DNA from: Deltaproteobacteria bacterium
GTDB lineage: Bacteria; Desulfobacterota; Desulfobacteria; Desulfobacterales; B30-G6
DNA: 9,645 nucleotides
Direction of reading: 5' to 3'
Assembly: GCA_019313725.1 (NCBI GenBank)
Contig: JAFDAT010000216.1
Location: 1-9,645, forward strand
Position numbers and translations under genes: made by a program. Below, in pieces: positions 1 through 6,900 of this stretch. Position 1 is the first letter of the stretch; each line of letters opens with the position of its first letter. The notes below the pieces were generated by a model, which worked only from the letters and a program-made list of their open reading frames with translations, was not told the DNA's origin and did not search any database.

Positions 1-145
1 TGAGCTGCTTTGCCTCTTCGGGGCGCCCCATGATTCGGGGCACGATGAGTCCTGCAAGAATCCCCAGGATAACAATGACCACCATGAGTTCGATCAGGGT
101 AAACCCGTGAATACCGTTTTGCTTTCCATATACAGACGATTTCAT
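1..145 (-). CDS. gspG: Type II secretion major pseudopilin GspG (N-terminal part, runs off window)
   Basis: Major pseudopilin of the type II secretion system, assembled in the inner membrane into the short periplasmic pseudopilus that drives export through the outer membrane. Only the first 48 codons are visible. They show a short basic leader, the prepilin peptidase site G14|F15, the sequence FTLIELMVVIVILGILAGLI with the conserved glutamate at mature position 5 (E19), and then VPRIMGRPEEAKQ. The MGRP-EEA stretch just after the hydrophobic helix is typical of GspG rather than of GspH, GspI or type IV pilins. The ATG is preceded by GAGGTGGA and overlaps the stop of a 21-codon leader ORF (ATGA), which suggests translational coupling. 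The gspF gene lies upstream in the same direction but 675 bases away, which is unusually far for neighbouring gsp genes. Confidence 0.95.
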   Translation of the reverse strand, partial: MKSSVYGKQNGIHGFTLIELMVVIVILGILAGLIVPRIMGRPEEAKQL

Positions 146-207
146 TCCACCTCACTTCCAGGTGATATGAATTTTAGAGTCGCAACGCTGTACAAATAAA
201 GAAGCAT
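142..207 (-). CDS. Possible 21-residue leader peptide coupled to gspG
   Basis: This short ORF begins MLLYLYSVATLKF and ends GSEVE. Its start codon follows AGGAGGTGAT (208-217), which is nearly the full complement of the 16S rRNA 3' end and the strongest ribosome binding site in the window. Its TGA stop overlaps the gspG ATG in the sequence ATGA, a classic arrangement for translational coupling. I do not recognise the peptide as a member of any family; the hydrophobic N-terminus has no clear signal-peptide shape. The sequence directly shows the start signal and the overlap. That the ORF is translated, and acts as a leader for gspG rather than as a protein in its own right, is inference. A chance ORF of this length is easy to get, but chance does not readily explain the combination of strong Shine-Dalgarno and stop/start overlap. 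Confidence 0.55.
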   Translation of the reverse strand: MLLYLYSVATLKFISPGSEVE

Positions 208-214
208 ATCACCT
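160..214 (-). promoter_or_regulatory. Inverted repeat able to hide the leader ORF ribosome binding site
   Basis: A perfect 10-base inverted repeat: AGGTGATATG in the transcript (214 to 205) contains most of the leader Shine-Dalgarno and its ATG, and CATATCACCT (169 to 160) lies inside the leader ORF. The 35 bases between the arms would form the loop. The CACCT of the 3' arm can instead pair with AGGTG (152 to 148) in the gspG ribosome binding site, across a 7-base loop. The two pairings exclude each other, so the RNA could switch between exposing the leader start and exposing the gspG start. The pairings are read directly; regulation is inference. A protein binding site on the DNA is an alternative. 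Confidence 0.45.
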
Positions 215-383
215 CCTATAAAAACCTAACCCGGATGAACCGGAAAAAGATGAACATCGAATATCGAATAGCCACAAGCTGGATTAGCAATCCGCCTTTT
301 TTAAATATCCAATTATCAAGTTTTAGCCGGGCTGAAGCTCTGAACCACAAGGCAGACAGCCGACTGCTTTAAACAGATACTAA
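208..383. other. Gene-free stretch upstream of the gspG leader
   Basis: No ORF with a credible start is visible on either strand. It contains a 7-base tandem repeat ATCGAAT (256-262, 263-269), a small palindrome GGATT-agc-AATCC (281-293) followed on the plus strand by a T-rich run, and CCGG-5 nt-CCGG (231-243). On the minus strand it would be the 5' untranslated region or promoter zone of gspG. I looked for sigma70-type and sigma54-type promoters here and found none convincing. No known riboswitch was recognised. Confidence 0.5.
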
Positions 384-408
384 GACCCTCATACCATAGG
401 TTTTTGAG

Positions 409-488
409 AAATCAGCGACCACCGGCAGAGCCGAGGGTATGAGGAAGGCCCCTCGAAGGGGCCATACTCTGCCGGTGGTCGCTGATTT
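409..488. repeat. Large inverted repeat with 22-base perfect arms (IR1)
   Basis: Arms at 409-430 and 467-488 are perfect complements. The loop contains a second hairpin, GGCCCC-tcga-GGGGCC (448-463), so the element can fold into a long two-stage stem or cruciform. The left arm carries the palindromic core CGGC-aga-GCCG (423-433), which is shared with two further elements at 738-752 and 778-792. A competing pairing joins 387-395 with 436-444 (CCTCATACC with GGTATGAGG). There is no T-run, so it is not an ordinary terminator. It resembles a REP or MITE-type dispersed element; whether it is repeated elsewhere in the genome cannot be seen here. Confidence 0.7.
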
Positions 489-491
489 ATA

Positions 492-643
492 CCAAGAATT
501 TTGTCTTTGATGATTTTTTTCAATCGTATTCATTGTTCGCCCATTCGGAAACGTTCATATTGTATACATTGAAGGCCTTATGTGTTGAAAACCAATTGAA
601 GGTGAAACTGGAACCATATAATAAACAAAGATAAAATTCTTGG
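492..643. repeat. Inverted repeat with 18-base arms around a 116-base spacer (IR2)
   Basis: Arms at 492-509 and 626-643 (CCAAGAATTTTGTCTTTG against CAAAGATAAAATTCTTGG) differ at one position, which is a G-U wobble in plus-strand RNA but an A-C mismatch in minus-strand RNA. The repeat sits directly between IR1 and IR3. The spacer has no credible ORF. The 10-mer CATTGAAGGC occurs in the spacer (567-576) and again between the arms of IR3 (678-687), hinting that the two blocks share ancestry. Confidence 0.6.
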
Positions 644-648
644 GTTTC

Positions 649-768
649 ACTCCCTTTTTAAGCCACCGGCTTAGCACCATTGAAGGCTTTGATTACAATG
701 CAATCCGCACCGGATCGGTAGAACCTTTTCAATTCTCACCGGCGGAGCCGGTGGCTTAAAAAGGGAGT
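649..768. repeat. Inverted repeat with 22-base perfect arms (IR3)
   Basis: Arms at 649-670 and 747-768 are perfect complements around a 76-base spacer. Each arm combines a GCCGGTGGC-type segment with an A/T run (TTAAAAAGGGAGT in the right arm). The right arm overlaps the REP-like palindrome ACCGGC-gga-GCCGGT (738-752). The layout, long terminal inverted repeats around a short non-coding body, is MITE-like. No flanking target-site duplication is evident, and no transposase lies nearby. Confidence 0.65.
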
Positions 769-792
769 TATAGGGTCAGCGGCGAAGCCGCT
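738..792. repeat. Two REP-like palindromes with shared core
   Basis: ACCGGC-gga-GCCGGT (738-752) and AGCGGC-gaa-GCCGCT (778-792) are perfect 6-base stems with 3-base purine loops. They share the core CGGC-nRA-GCCG with the left arm of IR1 (423-433). Three copies of one palindrome type within 370 bases of intergenic DNA is the pattern of REP sequences, which in other bacteria stabilise upstream mRNA or act as substrates for RAYT enzymes. No RAYT gene is in this window. Confidence 0.55.
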
Positions 793-797
793 ATCCA

Positions 798-820
798 TAA
801 CATCGTGGCACACGATGTTA
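798..820 (-). terminator. Hairpin directly after the gspF stop codon
   Basis: TAACATCGTG-gca-CACGATGTTA is a perfect 10-base stem with a 3-base loop that begins at the first base after the gspF stop codon (821-823). In the minus transcript it is not followed by a U-run, so it is not a textbook intrinsic terminator. It could protect the gspF mRNA 3' end or reduce read-through toward gspG. Its position is read directly; its role is inferred. Confidence 0.5.
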
Positions 821-2047
821 TTATCCAACCAACTGATTCATCTCAAATATGGGTAGGCATATGGACAAGACAATAAAGCCCATAATGACACCCATACACA
901 GGATCATGAGCGGTTCCAGCAGGGAGGTCATGCTTAGAATACTCGCCTCGGCTTCGTTTTCATACACCGTGGACATCTTTTCCAGCATCTGCTCCAGTTC
1001 TCCGCTCTGCTCCCCCACCTGTATCATTTGTATGGCCAGGTCGGGAAACACTTTCGATATGCCCAGGGAAACGCCGAGCCCTTGCCCTTTGCTGACTTCC
1101 TGGGTGGCATCGTCAATAGCCTTCGAAATCAGCTTATTGCCTGCAATATTTCTGACAATCTCCATTGCGGTCAACATGGTTACGCCGTTTTTCAACAAGG
1201 ATCCCAGCGTCCGTGCAAACCGTGCAACGGAAAGTTTTCGGGATATCGGTCCGAACAGCGGCAGCATGAGTACCGCCTTGTCAAAAACGTAACGTCCACC
1301 GGCTGTTTTTTTTGCACTGCTGATGCCTGCCAGCATGAGAGCGATACAAATCAGGATCATCCACCAGAAGGATTTGAAAAAGCCGCTGATGGCAATGAGA
1401 AAACGGGTAGGTGCGGGAAGCACCTGGTTCATATCTGTAAATATGGACGTAATCGTTGGAACGATGAAGGTGAGCAGCAAAAACAGCACCAGGGTGCCGA
1501 TACAGAGCATCAGGACCGGATATGCCAGCGCCGCCCTGATCCTGCCTTTCAAGGCCTGCTGCTTCTCGGTGATGTCGGCCAACTGTTCGAGTACGACCTC
1601 AAGGGTGCCCGATGTCTCACCGGCCCTGACCATATTGATATATAGCACGGAAAAAACCCCGGGGTAGTGTGACAGGGCGGCGGCAAAACTGTTGCCCTCG
1701 ACAATCGCATCCTTTATCTGGGCCATGATTTTTTTAAAAAACTTTGAGCGGGTCTGCGGGATGAGAGCGTCCAGGGCGGACACCAGCGGAAACCCGGCAC
1801 CTACAAGCGTTGCCAGCTGCCGCGTCATCATGGAAAGATCCGCAGGCTTCACGCGTGAAAACATGGAAGCCACAGAAGCCCGGCCCTTTTCGACCCTGTT
1901 CTCTGCAGAAGCGGTTTCTTTTATGCTTGTAGGGAATGTTTTGGACACCCTGAGCTTCTGCCGGGCGGCTGATGCACTGTCGGCATCAATAATTCCGGTT
2001 ACCGATTTTCCCTTTATGTCGAGAGCGGTATATTCATAGACAGGCAT
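821..2047 (-). CDS. gspF: Type II secretion inner-membrane platform protein GspF
   Basis: Polytopic inner-membrane protein at the centre of the type II secretion platform, linking the cytoplasmic ATPase GspE to pseudopilus assembly. At 408 residues it has the family's normal length. It starts MPVYEYTALDIKGK, the conserved GspF opening. Two T2SF domains follow, about 70-195 and 273-396, with the repeated signatures VRAGETSGTLEVVLEQLA (140-157) and VGEQSGELEQMLEKMS (344-359). Membrane segments are near 172-197, 222-242 and 373-400. An in-frame stop two codons upstream fixes the ATG, yet no Shine-Dalgarno is visible before it. Adjacent gspG argues for GspF rather than the type IV pilus homologue PilC. 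No gspE lies directly upstream; instead a divergent gene does, so this gene starts its own transcript, with gspG far downstream in the same direction. Confidence 0.95.
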   Translation of the reverse strand: MPVYEYTALDIKGKSVTGIIDADSASAARQKLRVSKTFPTSIKETASAENRVEKGRASVASMFSRVKPADLSMMTRQLATLVGAGFPLVSALDALIPQTRSKFFKKIMAQIKDAIVEGNSFAAALSHYPGVFSVLYINMVRAGETSGTLEVVLEQLADITEKQQALKGRIRAALAYPVLMLCIGTLVLFLLLTFIVPTITSIFTDMNQVLPAPTRFLIAISGFFKSFWWMILICIALMLAGISSAKKTAGGRYVFDKAVLMLPLFGPISRKLSVARFARTLGSLLKNGVTMLTAMEIVRNIAGNKLISKAIDDATQEVSKGQGLGVSLGISKVFPDLAIQMIQVGEQSGELEQMLEKMSTVYENEAEASILSMTSLLEPLMILCMGVIMGFIVLSICLPIFEMNQLVG

Positions 2048-2074
2048 GTTTCAATCATAATCGATCACATTTTC

Positions 2075-2103
2075 GTTGTAAATACCCTATGTTCATTTAA
2101 CAA
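2075..2103 (-). promoter_or_regulatory. Candidate promoter for gspF
   Basis: On the minus strand TTGTTA (2103-2098), a 17-base spacer and TACAAC (2080-2075) form a weak sigma70-type pair, each box matching 4 of 6 consensus bases. It would give a 5' leader of about 20 bases before the gspF ATG. Support is consensus match and position only. Confidence 0.25.
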
Positions 2104-2147
2104 ACTTTCATGCTCGACCCGACACAATAAAATCGGAAATAGTCTCG

Positions 2148-2211
2148 TTTCTAATGAATTATTTGCTTGCAATTAGAAAATGGTGACATTATTATGCGCT
2201 AAAATTTCTAA
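2148..2211. promoter_or_regulatory. Three TTTCTAA motifs, possible operator, between divergent genes
   Basis: TTTCTAAT (2148-2155) and ATTAGAAA (2172-2179) form a perfect 8-base inverted repeat with 16 bases between, and TTTCTAA recurs at 2205-2211. The second copy overlaps the -35 box of the candidate plus-strand promoter, and the third lies downstream of its -10 box, as a repressor site would. The region is AT-rich, so chance matches are possible. No regulator gene is adjacent. Confidence 0.3.
2167..2195 (+). promoter_or_regulatory. Candidate sigma70-type promoter for the unknown gene
   Basis: TTGCAA (2167-2172), 17-base spacer, TATTAT (2190-2195; 5 of 6 matches to the -10 consensus). It would start transcription near 2202, about 26 bases before the ATG at 2228. 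Confidence 0.4.
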
Positions 2212-2227
2212 AGAATAGGTGGATAAC

Positions 2228-2650
2228 ATGTCCAAGGTTTTTCGGCCCAGCAATCGTGAAGCAAGTATTCTCTCAAGAATTGAATCATCAAAAGAACGGG
2301 CGAGGCGATTTGCCATCAAAACGGTCATCAACTGTATCGATGCACTGAGCAACGCCATTTCCATGAAACTGGTTGAGAGCAAACTAGTTGAAACTACGAA
2401 TAAAAATGGGCTTGACGAACAGATACACCAGTGCCTCGGTAAGCTCACGCGGGCGGAAGACTTTGATATCGATTATCAGGTGGCTCCGTTCCGAGGGCTT
2501 GTTCCCAATCCCCACGTCGTCAGCATCTATGTAACTGCCTTTGTCATAGAACAGGTGATCAACCACAAGGACACCGTAGATATCTTCGGGTCTGATGAAG
2601 AGATTTATTTCTGCATCAATCAGCAGGTCAGAAAATACATCCCCGGCTAA
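2228..2650 (+). CDS. Small protein of unknown function, divergent from gspF
   Basis: A 140-residue, soluble-looking protein that I do not recognise. The ATG at 2228 is preferred because AGGTGG (2217-2222) lies 5 bases before it. A GTG at 2219 would add three residues but overlaps this ribosome binding site. The N-terminal third is basic and helical in character (SKVFRPSNREASILSRIESS, then KERARRF), and the C-terminal half is more acidic with hydrophobic beta-like stretches (VVSIYVTAFVIEQVI near 96-110) and ends QQVRKYIPG. There is no signal peptide, membrane segment, cysteine cluster or known catalytic motif. The codon pattern, ribosome binding site, candidate promoter and convergent palindrome at its end all support a real gene. 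Its divergence from gspF could mean shared control, but nothing ties it to secretion. Confidence 0.8.
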   Translation: MSKVFRPSNREASILSRIESSKERARRFAIKTVINCIDALSNAISMKLVESKLVETTNKNGLDEQIHQCLGKLTRAEDFDIDYQVAPFRGLVPNPHVVSIYVTAFVIEQVINHKDTVDIFGSDEEIYFCINQQVRKYIPG

Positions 2651-2668
2651 ATTTGGTACCCAAATTTA
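2648..2668. terminator. Bidirectional palindrome holding both convergent stop codons
   Basis: TAAATTTGG-tac-CCAAATTTA is a 9-base perfect stem with a 3-base loop. Its first three bases are the stop codon of the plus-strand gene and its last three are, on the other strand, the stop codon of the manC reading frame. The arms contain AAATTT, so each transcript has a short U-run inside the stem rather than after it. It probably terminates or trims both convergent transcripts, including the guaB-dnaE-manC one. Confidence 0.6.
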
Positions 2669-3532
2669 GGAAATTGCACCATACACCCTGGTTTCGATGA
2701 CCAGCAACGGTTCCGGTGAACTGTTCTCTATGGACACGCGCACTGGATTCACGATTGATTCAGAACGCCCCGGTGCCAGATAGACACGCCGGCCGTTCAG
2801 CAAGAGCACGCCCTGGCCCTTGACGGGCAACACATTCCAGAGCATTTCCGTTTCAAAAGTTTCGCGGTAAACCGAACCGGGGGAAATCAGGCGTTTGACG
2901 ATTTTCAGATCACTTTTATCTTCGAGAAACGTGCTGCGGCCCCAGGGATGGGTCTCGGTGTTGTGCTTCTGGTACTCCTTGCGTTCTTGACGCTTAAGTG
3001 TATCTACGATCTCTTTTACATTCCGGCTGTTTTCAAGTCCGGAAACAAAAACGGAATCCGGTGTTTCGACAATGACCGTTTGATCAAGGTCGTTAGCGGC
3101 GATCAATCGGTCGTGGCTCAGAATAAAGCTGTTTGTTGTGTGGTGTGCCACCACATCGCCGTTGAGCACATTGTTATCCGCATCCTTGGGTAAAAAATCG
3201 TACAGGGACTTCCACGACCCGATGTCACTCCATTCAAAGTCGGACGGCAGGACCACACCCCGCGCAGTTTTCTCCATGATGGCATAGTCAAAGGAAATAT
3301 TGGGTAGATTTTTATATTCTGCTTCTGAAATGGGCTGTCCGCTCCCGAGCAGCGTCCGCATCATCCGCACCATTCTAGGGGCCAGTTTTTCGTATTCCGC
3401 CAGCATAATGGCCCCGTTAAAGGCAAACATGCCGCTGTTCCAGAAAAAATTCCCCGCCCGGATATACGTTTCAGCCGTATCCTTGTCCGGTTTTTCGACA
3501 AAACGTTTGATGGTCAGGTGCCGCCGCCCTGG
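2666..3532 (-). pseudogene. manC: C-terminal part of a split mannose-1-phosphate guanylyltransferase (manC/algA family)
   Basis: Carries the rest of the nucleotidyltransferase domain and the C-terminal cupin of an AlgA/ManC-type enzyme. From about 3517 it reads LTIKRFVEKPDKDTAETYI, then NFFWNSGMFAFNG, FDYAIMEKTARGVVLP and FEWSDIGSWKSLYDF, all in family order. There is no start codon with a ribosome binding site: the first ATG (3430) falls inside the conserved WNSGMF motif. The open frame reaches back only to 3532 and is out of frame with the N-terminal part. The cupin starts THPWGRSTF but where bifunctional enzymes have the metal-binding QMHHHRAEHW it reads YRETFETEMLWN, and the later His-Arg-Leu site is VRVSIENSS, so phosphomannose isomerase activity is unlikely. 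The frame break is seen directly. Whether it is a real mutation or an assembly fault cannot be settled here. Confidence 0.8.
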
Positions 3533-3935
3533 TCAAATGTTCATAAAACCGTTCCACATTCCGGATGACATGATCCGCTGGAAATATGAAAACCGTTGCA
3601 TCCGGATCTTCTTCGAGAATCATCAGCAATGCCAGCAGGATGGCCGGCGCGGTATTGCGTCCACACGGCTCCGAAATGATTTTGCCCTCCGGGTTCAACC
3701 CCATATCGGCAAGCTGTTTACCGGTTTCATGATAGTGTTCCTGACCACAGACGATGCGAACACGTTCGCGATCCATCACCGAGTTCAACCGCCGGATAGT
3801 CCCCTGGACCAGGGAATCTTCATCGATAAAATTCACCAGCTGTTTCGGATAGAGTTCTCTGGACACGGGCCACAGGCGTGTCCCCGAACCGCCGGCCAGC
3901 AGAACCGGATAGATATTACCTTTTTTTTCAAGCAC
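3471..3935 (-). pseudogene. manC: N-terminal part of the split mannose-1-phosphate guanylyltransferase
   Basis: Encodes the GTP-binding half of an enzyme that makes GDP-mannose from mannose-1-phosphate and GTP. Starting at GTG 3935, which follows GGAGGT with good spacing and overlaps the dnaE stop by 8 bases, it reads VLEKKGNIYPVLLAGGSGTR then LWPVSRELYPKQL: the pyrophosphorylase signature GGSGTRLWP plus the PKQ motif. SEPCGRNTAPAILLAL and FIFPADHVI follow. After FYEHLTRAAA the frame runs into about 17 unrelated residues (PDHQTFCRKTGQGYG at the end) and stops at 3471. The expected segment with LVTFGI and PETGYGYI is absent, and the family sequence resumes in another frame at about 3517. Normal enzymes are about 470-480 residues; the recognisable parts here sum to about 420. 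Translation is probably coupled to dnaE. Confidence 0.8.
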
Positions 3936-6900
3936 GCGACCTCCACCTGGCTTTAGGCTCGTTCCGCACAATGGAGCTTCCGGCCTTGTCGCATAACGTT
4001 TTAAGCGCCTTGTAACCCAGCAGCCTGTCGACATCTTTTTTCAGGGCGCTGCCGGCTTTCAACTTCAGGGTTTCCGGCAGGGCAATAACGGCTTCTGCAT
4101 TTTCTGGATTGCGCAAATGCAGAAAGGCGGCACAGGGACCCGCGTGAGTCTTCAGAATTTCCTGCAGGGATGCCAGAAGCGCTCTGTCGGTTCTGGTCAC
4201 TTCCAGATTCAAATGGATGCTCGCCGTCCATGTTTCTTCAGCCATCTCAATGGGAACAATCTTGTCAGCCAGAATTTTGACTGATTTTTCATCCTTCTGA
4301 ACACGGCCCTCTATCAGTATCGGATTATCGTCGGTTAAAAGTTGGTTTATCTCAGCATATACCGTAGAAAACACAACAATTTCCGTGGAACCGTGCATGT
4401 CTTCCACGGTCACAAAAGCCATGAGGTCACCCTTTTTGGTTTTAATCACCTTGCTGCTTCTGACGATCCCGGCTATCCGGACGCCCGCTGCATCGGAAAG
4501 GTCCTTTAGACTGAGTGTATCTGCAGTGGTGAATTTTTCAATAAGATCGAGGTAGCGGTTCAGCGGATGCCCGGTGATATAGAAACCCAGGGCCTCTTTT
4601 TCCATGGCCAGCATCTGCTTTTCATCCCACTCTTCGATGCCGGGAAGCTGTGGGCAGTTGATGCCCTGCGATTCTGCACAGGCATCGAATAATCCCATCT
4701 GGGGGTCGGCTTTTTCCTGCTGGATGGTCTGCCCATAGTCCATGATATCTTCCAGGGCGGTGTAAAGGCAGGATCGTGCAGCCCCGGTTGAATCGAAAGC
4801 GCCGCATTTAATCAGGCTGACCAGCACCCCCTTGTTGACTTTTCCAGGGTCGACTCTTTCGCAAAATTCATACAGCGAGGGGAAGGGTCCAGCCTGCCTG
4901 GCCGCTATAATCGATTCGATGGCAGCCTCGCCCACATTTTTTACGGCCACCAAACCAAACCTGATTTTCTCTCCGGAAACGGCAAAGGACGTATCGCTCT
5001 CATTGATATTGGGGGGCAGCACATCGATGTCATGGCTGCGGCACTCGGAAATATACTTCACGACACCATCCGTTGAATGCATTTCGCTGGTCAGCAGGGA
5101 AGCCATGAACTCTACCGGAAAATGCGTCTTCAGATAGGCTGTCTGGAATGCAATCAGCGCGTAGGCGGCACTGTGGGACTTGTTGAACCCGTAACCACCG
5201 AACTTTGCGATGAGATCAAATATCTGTTCGGCTTTTTTGATATCGATGCCGTTTTGCGCAGCCCCCTGTACAAAACGTTCGCGATGCTTGGCCATGATTT
5301 CCGGAATTTTTTTCCCCATGGCCTTGCGCAGGTCATCCGCCTCGCTCATGGAATAGCTGGCAAGAACCCCTGCGATTTTCATGACCTGTTCCTGGTAAAC
5401 GATGACACCATAAGTCTCCTCCAGCAGGAGTGCCAGTTCGGGCACGAGGTATTCAACCGATTTTTTTCCGTGTTTCCGCAGGACAAAATCATCGACCATG
5501 CCACTGTCAAGAGGACCGGGGCGGTATAGTGCCACCAGCGCAATGATATCGTCAAAGCATTCCGGTCTCAGACGCACCAGCAGGTCTTTCATACCCGAGC
5601 TTTCCAGTTGGAACACCCCGGTCGTGTCACCGGATGCCAGCAGTCGGTAAGTTTCCGCATCTTCGAAGTCCATGGATTCGAGATCCGGAACCGTTTTCCC
5701 CTGGCGGGCGATGAGTTGGAGGGTGTTGTCAATGACGGTAAGGTTGCGCAGACCTAGAAAATCAAATTTGACCAACCCGATCTTTTCGACCACCTTCATG
5801 TCGAACTGGGTGACGACCTCCTCTTTTTTCCCCGTAAACAACGGCAGGTACTCCACCAGCGGTTTGTCGGAAATCACCACCCCGGCAGCATGGGTGGATG
5901 CGTGTCTGGGAAGCCCCTCCAGGACTTTCGATATCTGAATCAGTTCGCCGATCTCGGGTTTCTGCTCTGCCAGGGCCAGTATTCTGGGTTCCTGCCGGAG
6001 GGCATCTTCGAGACTGATATTTAAGACGTCGGGGACCATTTTTGCAATAGCGTCGACTTCACTCAATGGAATGTCCAGGGCACGGCCCACGTCACGGATA
6101 ACAGCCCGGGTCTTCAGTTTCCCAAATGTTATAATCTGGGCGACTTTTTCCCCTCCGCCATACTTGTCCACGACATACTTGAAAACCTTTTCCCTGCCGT
6201 TGATACAAAAATCGACATCAATGTCCGGCATGCTCTTACGGGCCGGGTTGAGAAAACGTTCGAATATCAATCCGTGTTGGATGGGGTCAATGTTGGTAAT
6301 TCCGAGTGCATAGGCCACAAGGCTGCCGGCGGCAGATCCCCGGCCGGGTCCTACCGGGATTTTATTTTCTTTGGCGTAATTAATGAAGTCAGCCACAATC
6401 AGAAAGTATCCCGGAAATTCCATCTCTTTTATCAGATTGATTTCCGTATCGATACGATCCGTATAAATCGCCACATCGAAATCCGGATTTTTTTTCCTGA
6501 GTTTCTCGAGGATACGCGTAAATCCTTCGCGTACCTTTGCTTCAAACAGTACCGCCTCGTCCTGACCGGGTGGCGTTTCAAACCTGGGAAAGTGATAGGT
6601 GTCAAAATCAAAACCGACCTGGCAACGTTCTGCAATGCTGACCGTATTTTCGAGCGCTGCCGGCTGGTGAGCAAAGTATGCGGCCATATTTTCTTTTGAT
6701 TTGAAATAAAGCTGATCGGTGCCGAACTTCAAACGGTCTGCCATCTGGACCGTTTTTCCGGTCTGAATGCACAACAGCACATCGTGAGCCTTCACATCCT
6801 TCGCATTCAGATAATGGCAGTCATTGGTGGCCACGACGGGAATTGAAAGCCGGTCACTCATCTCAAACAGACCGCGGTTGACGACATCCTGAGCCTCGAT

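Noticed and set aside
560..690. A 41-codon minus-strand ORF inside the repeat block
   Set aside because: No ribosome binding site, odd composition, and it runs through repeat arms; there is no sign of coding constraint.
384..800. The repeat block as a CRISPR array
   Set aside because: The elements are inverted rather than direct repeats, differ in sequence and spacing, and have no regular spacers or cas genes.
849..1667. Several plus-strand ORFs of 114-205 codons across gspF
   Set aside because: They are antisense to a full-length conserved gene and their translations look compositionally random.
3300..3956. A 218-codon plus-strand ORF across the manC region
   Set aside because: It is antisense to clear guanylyltransferase motifs; its length reflects codon bias of the other strand.
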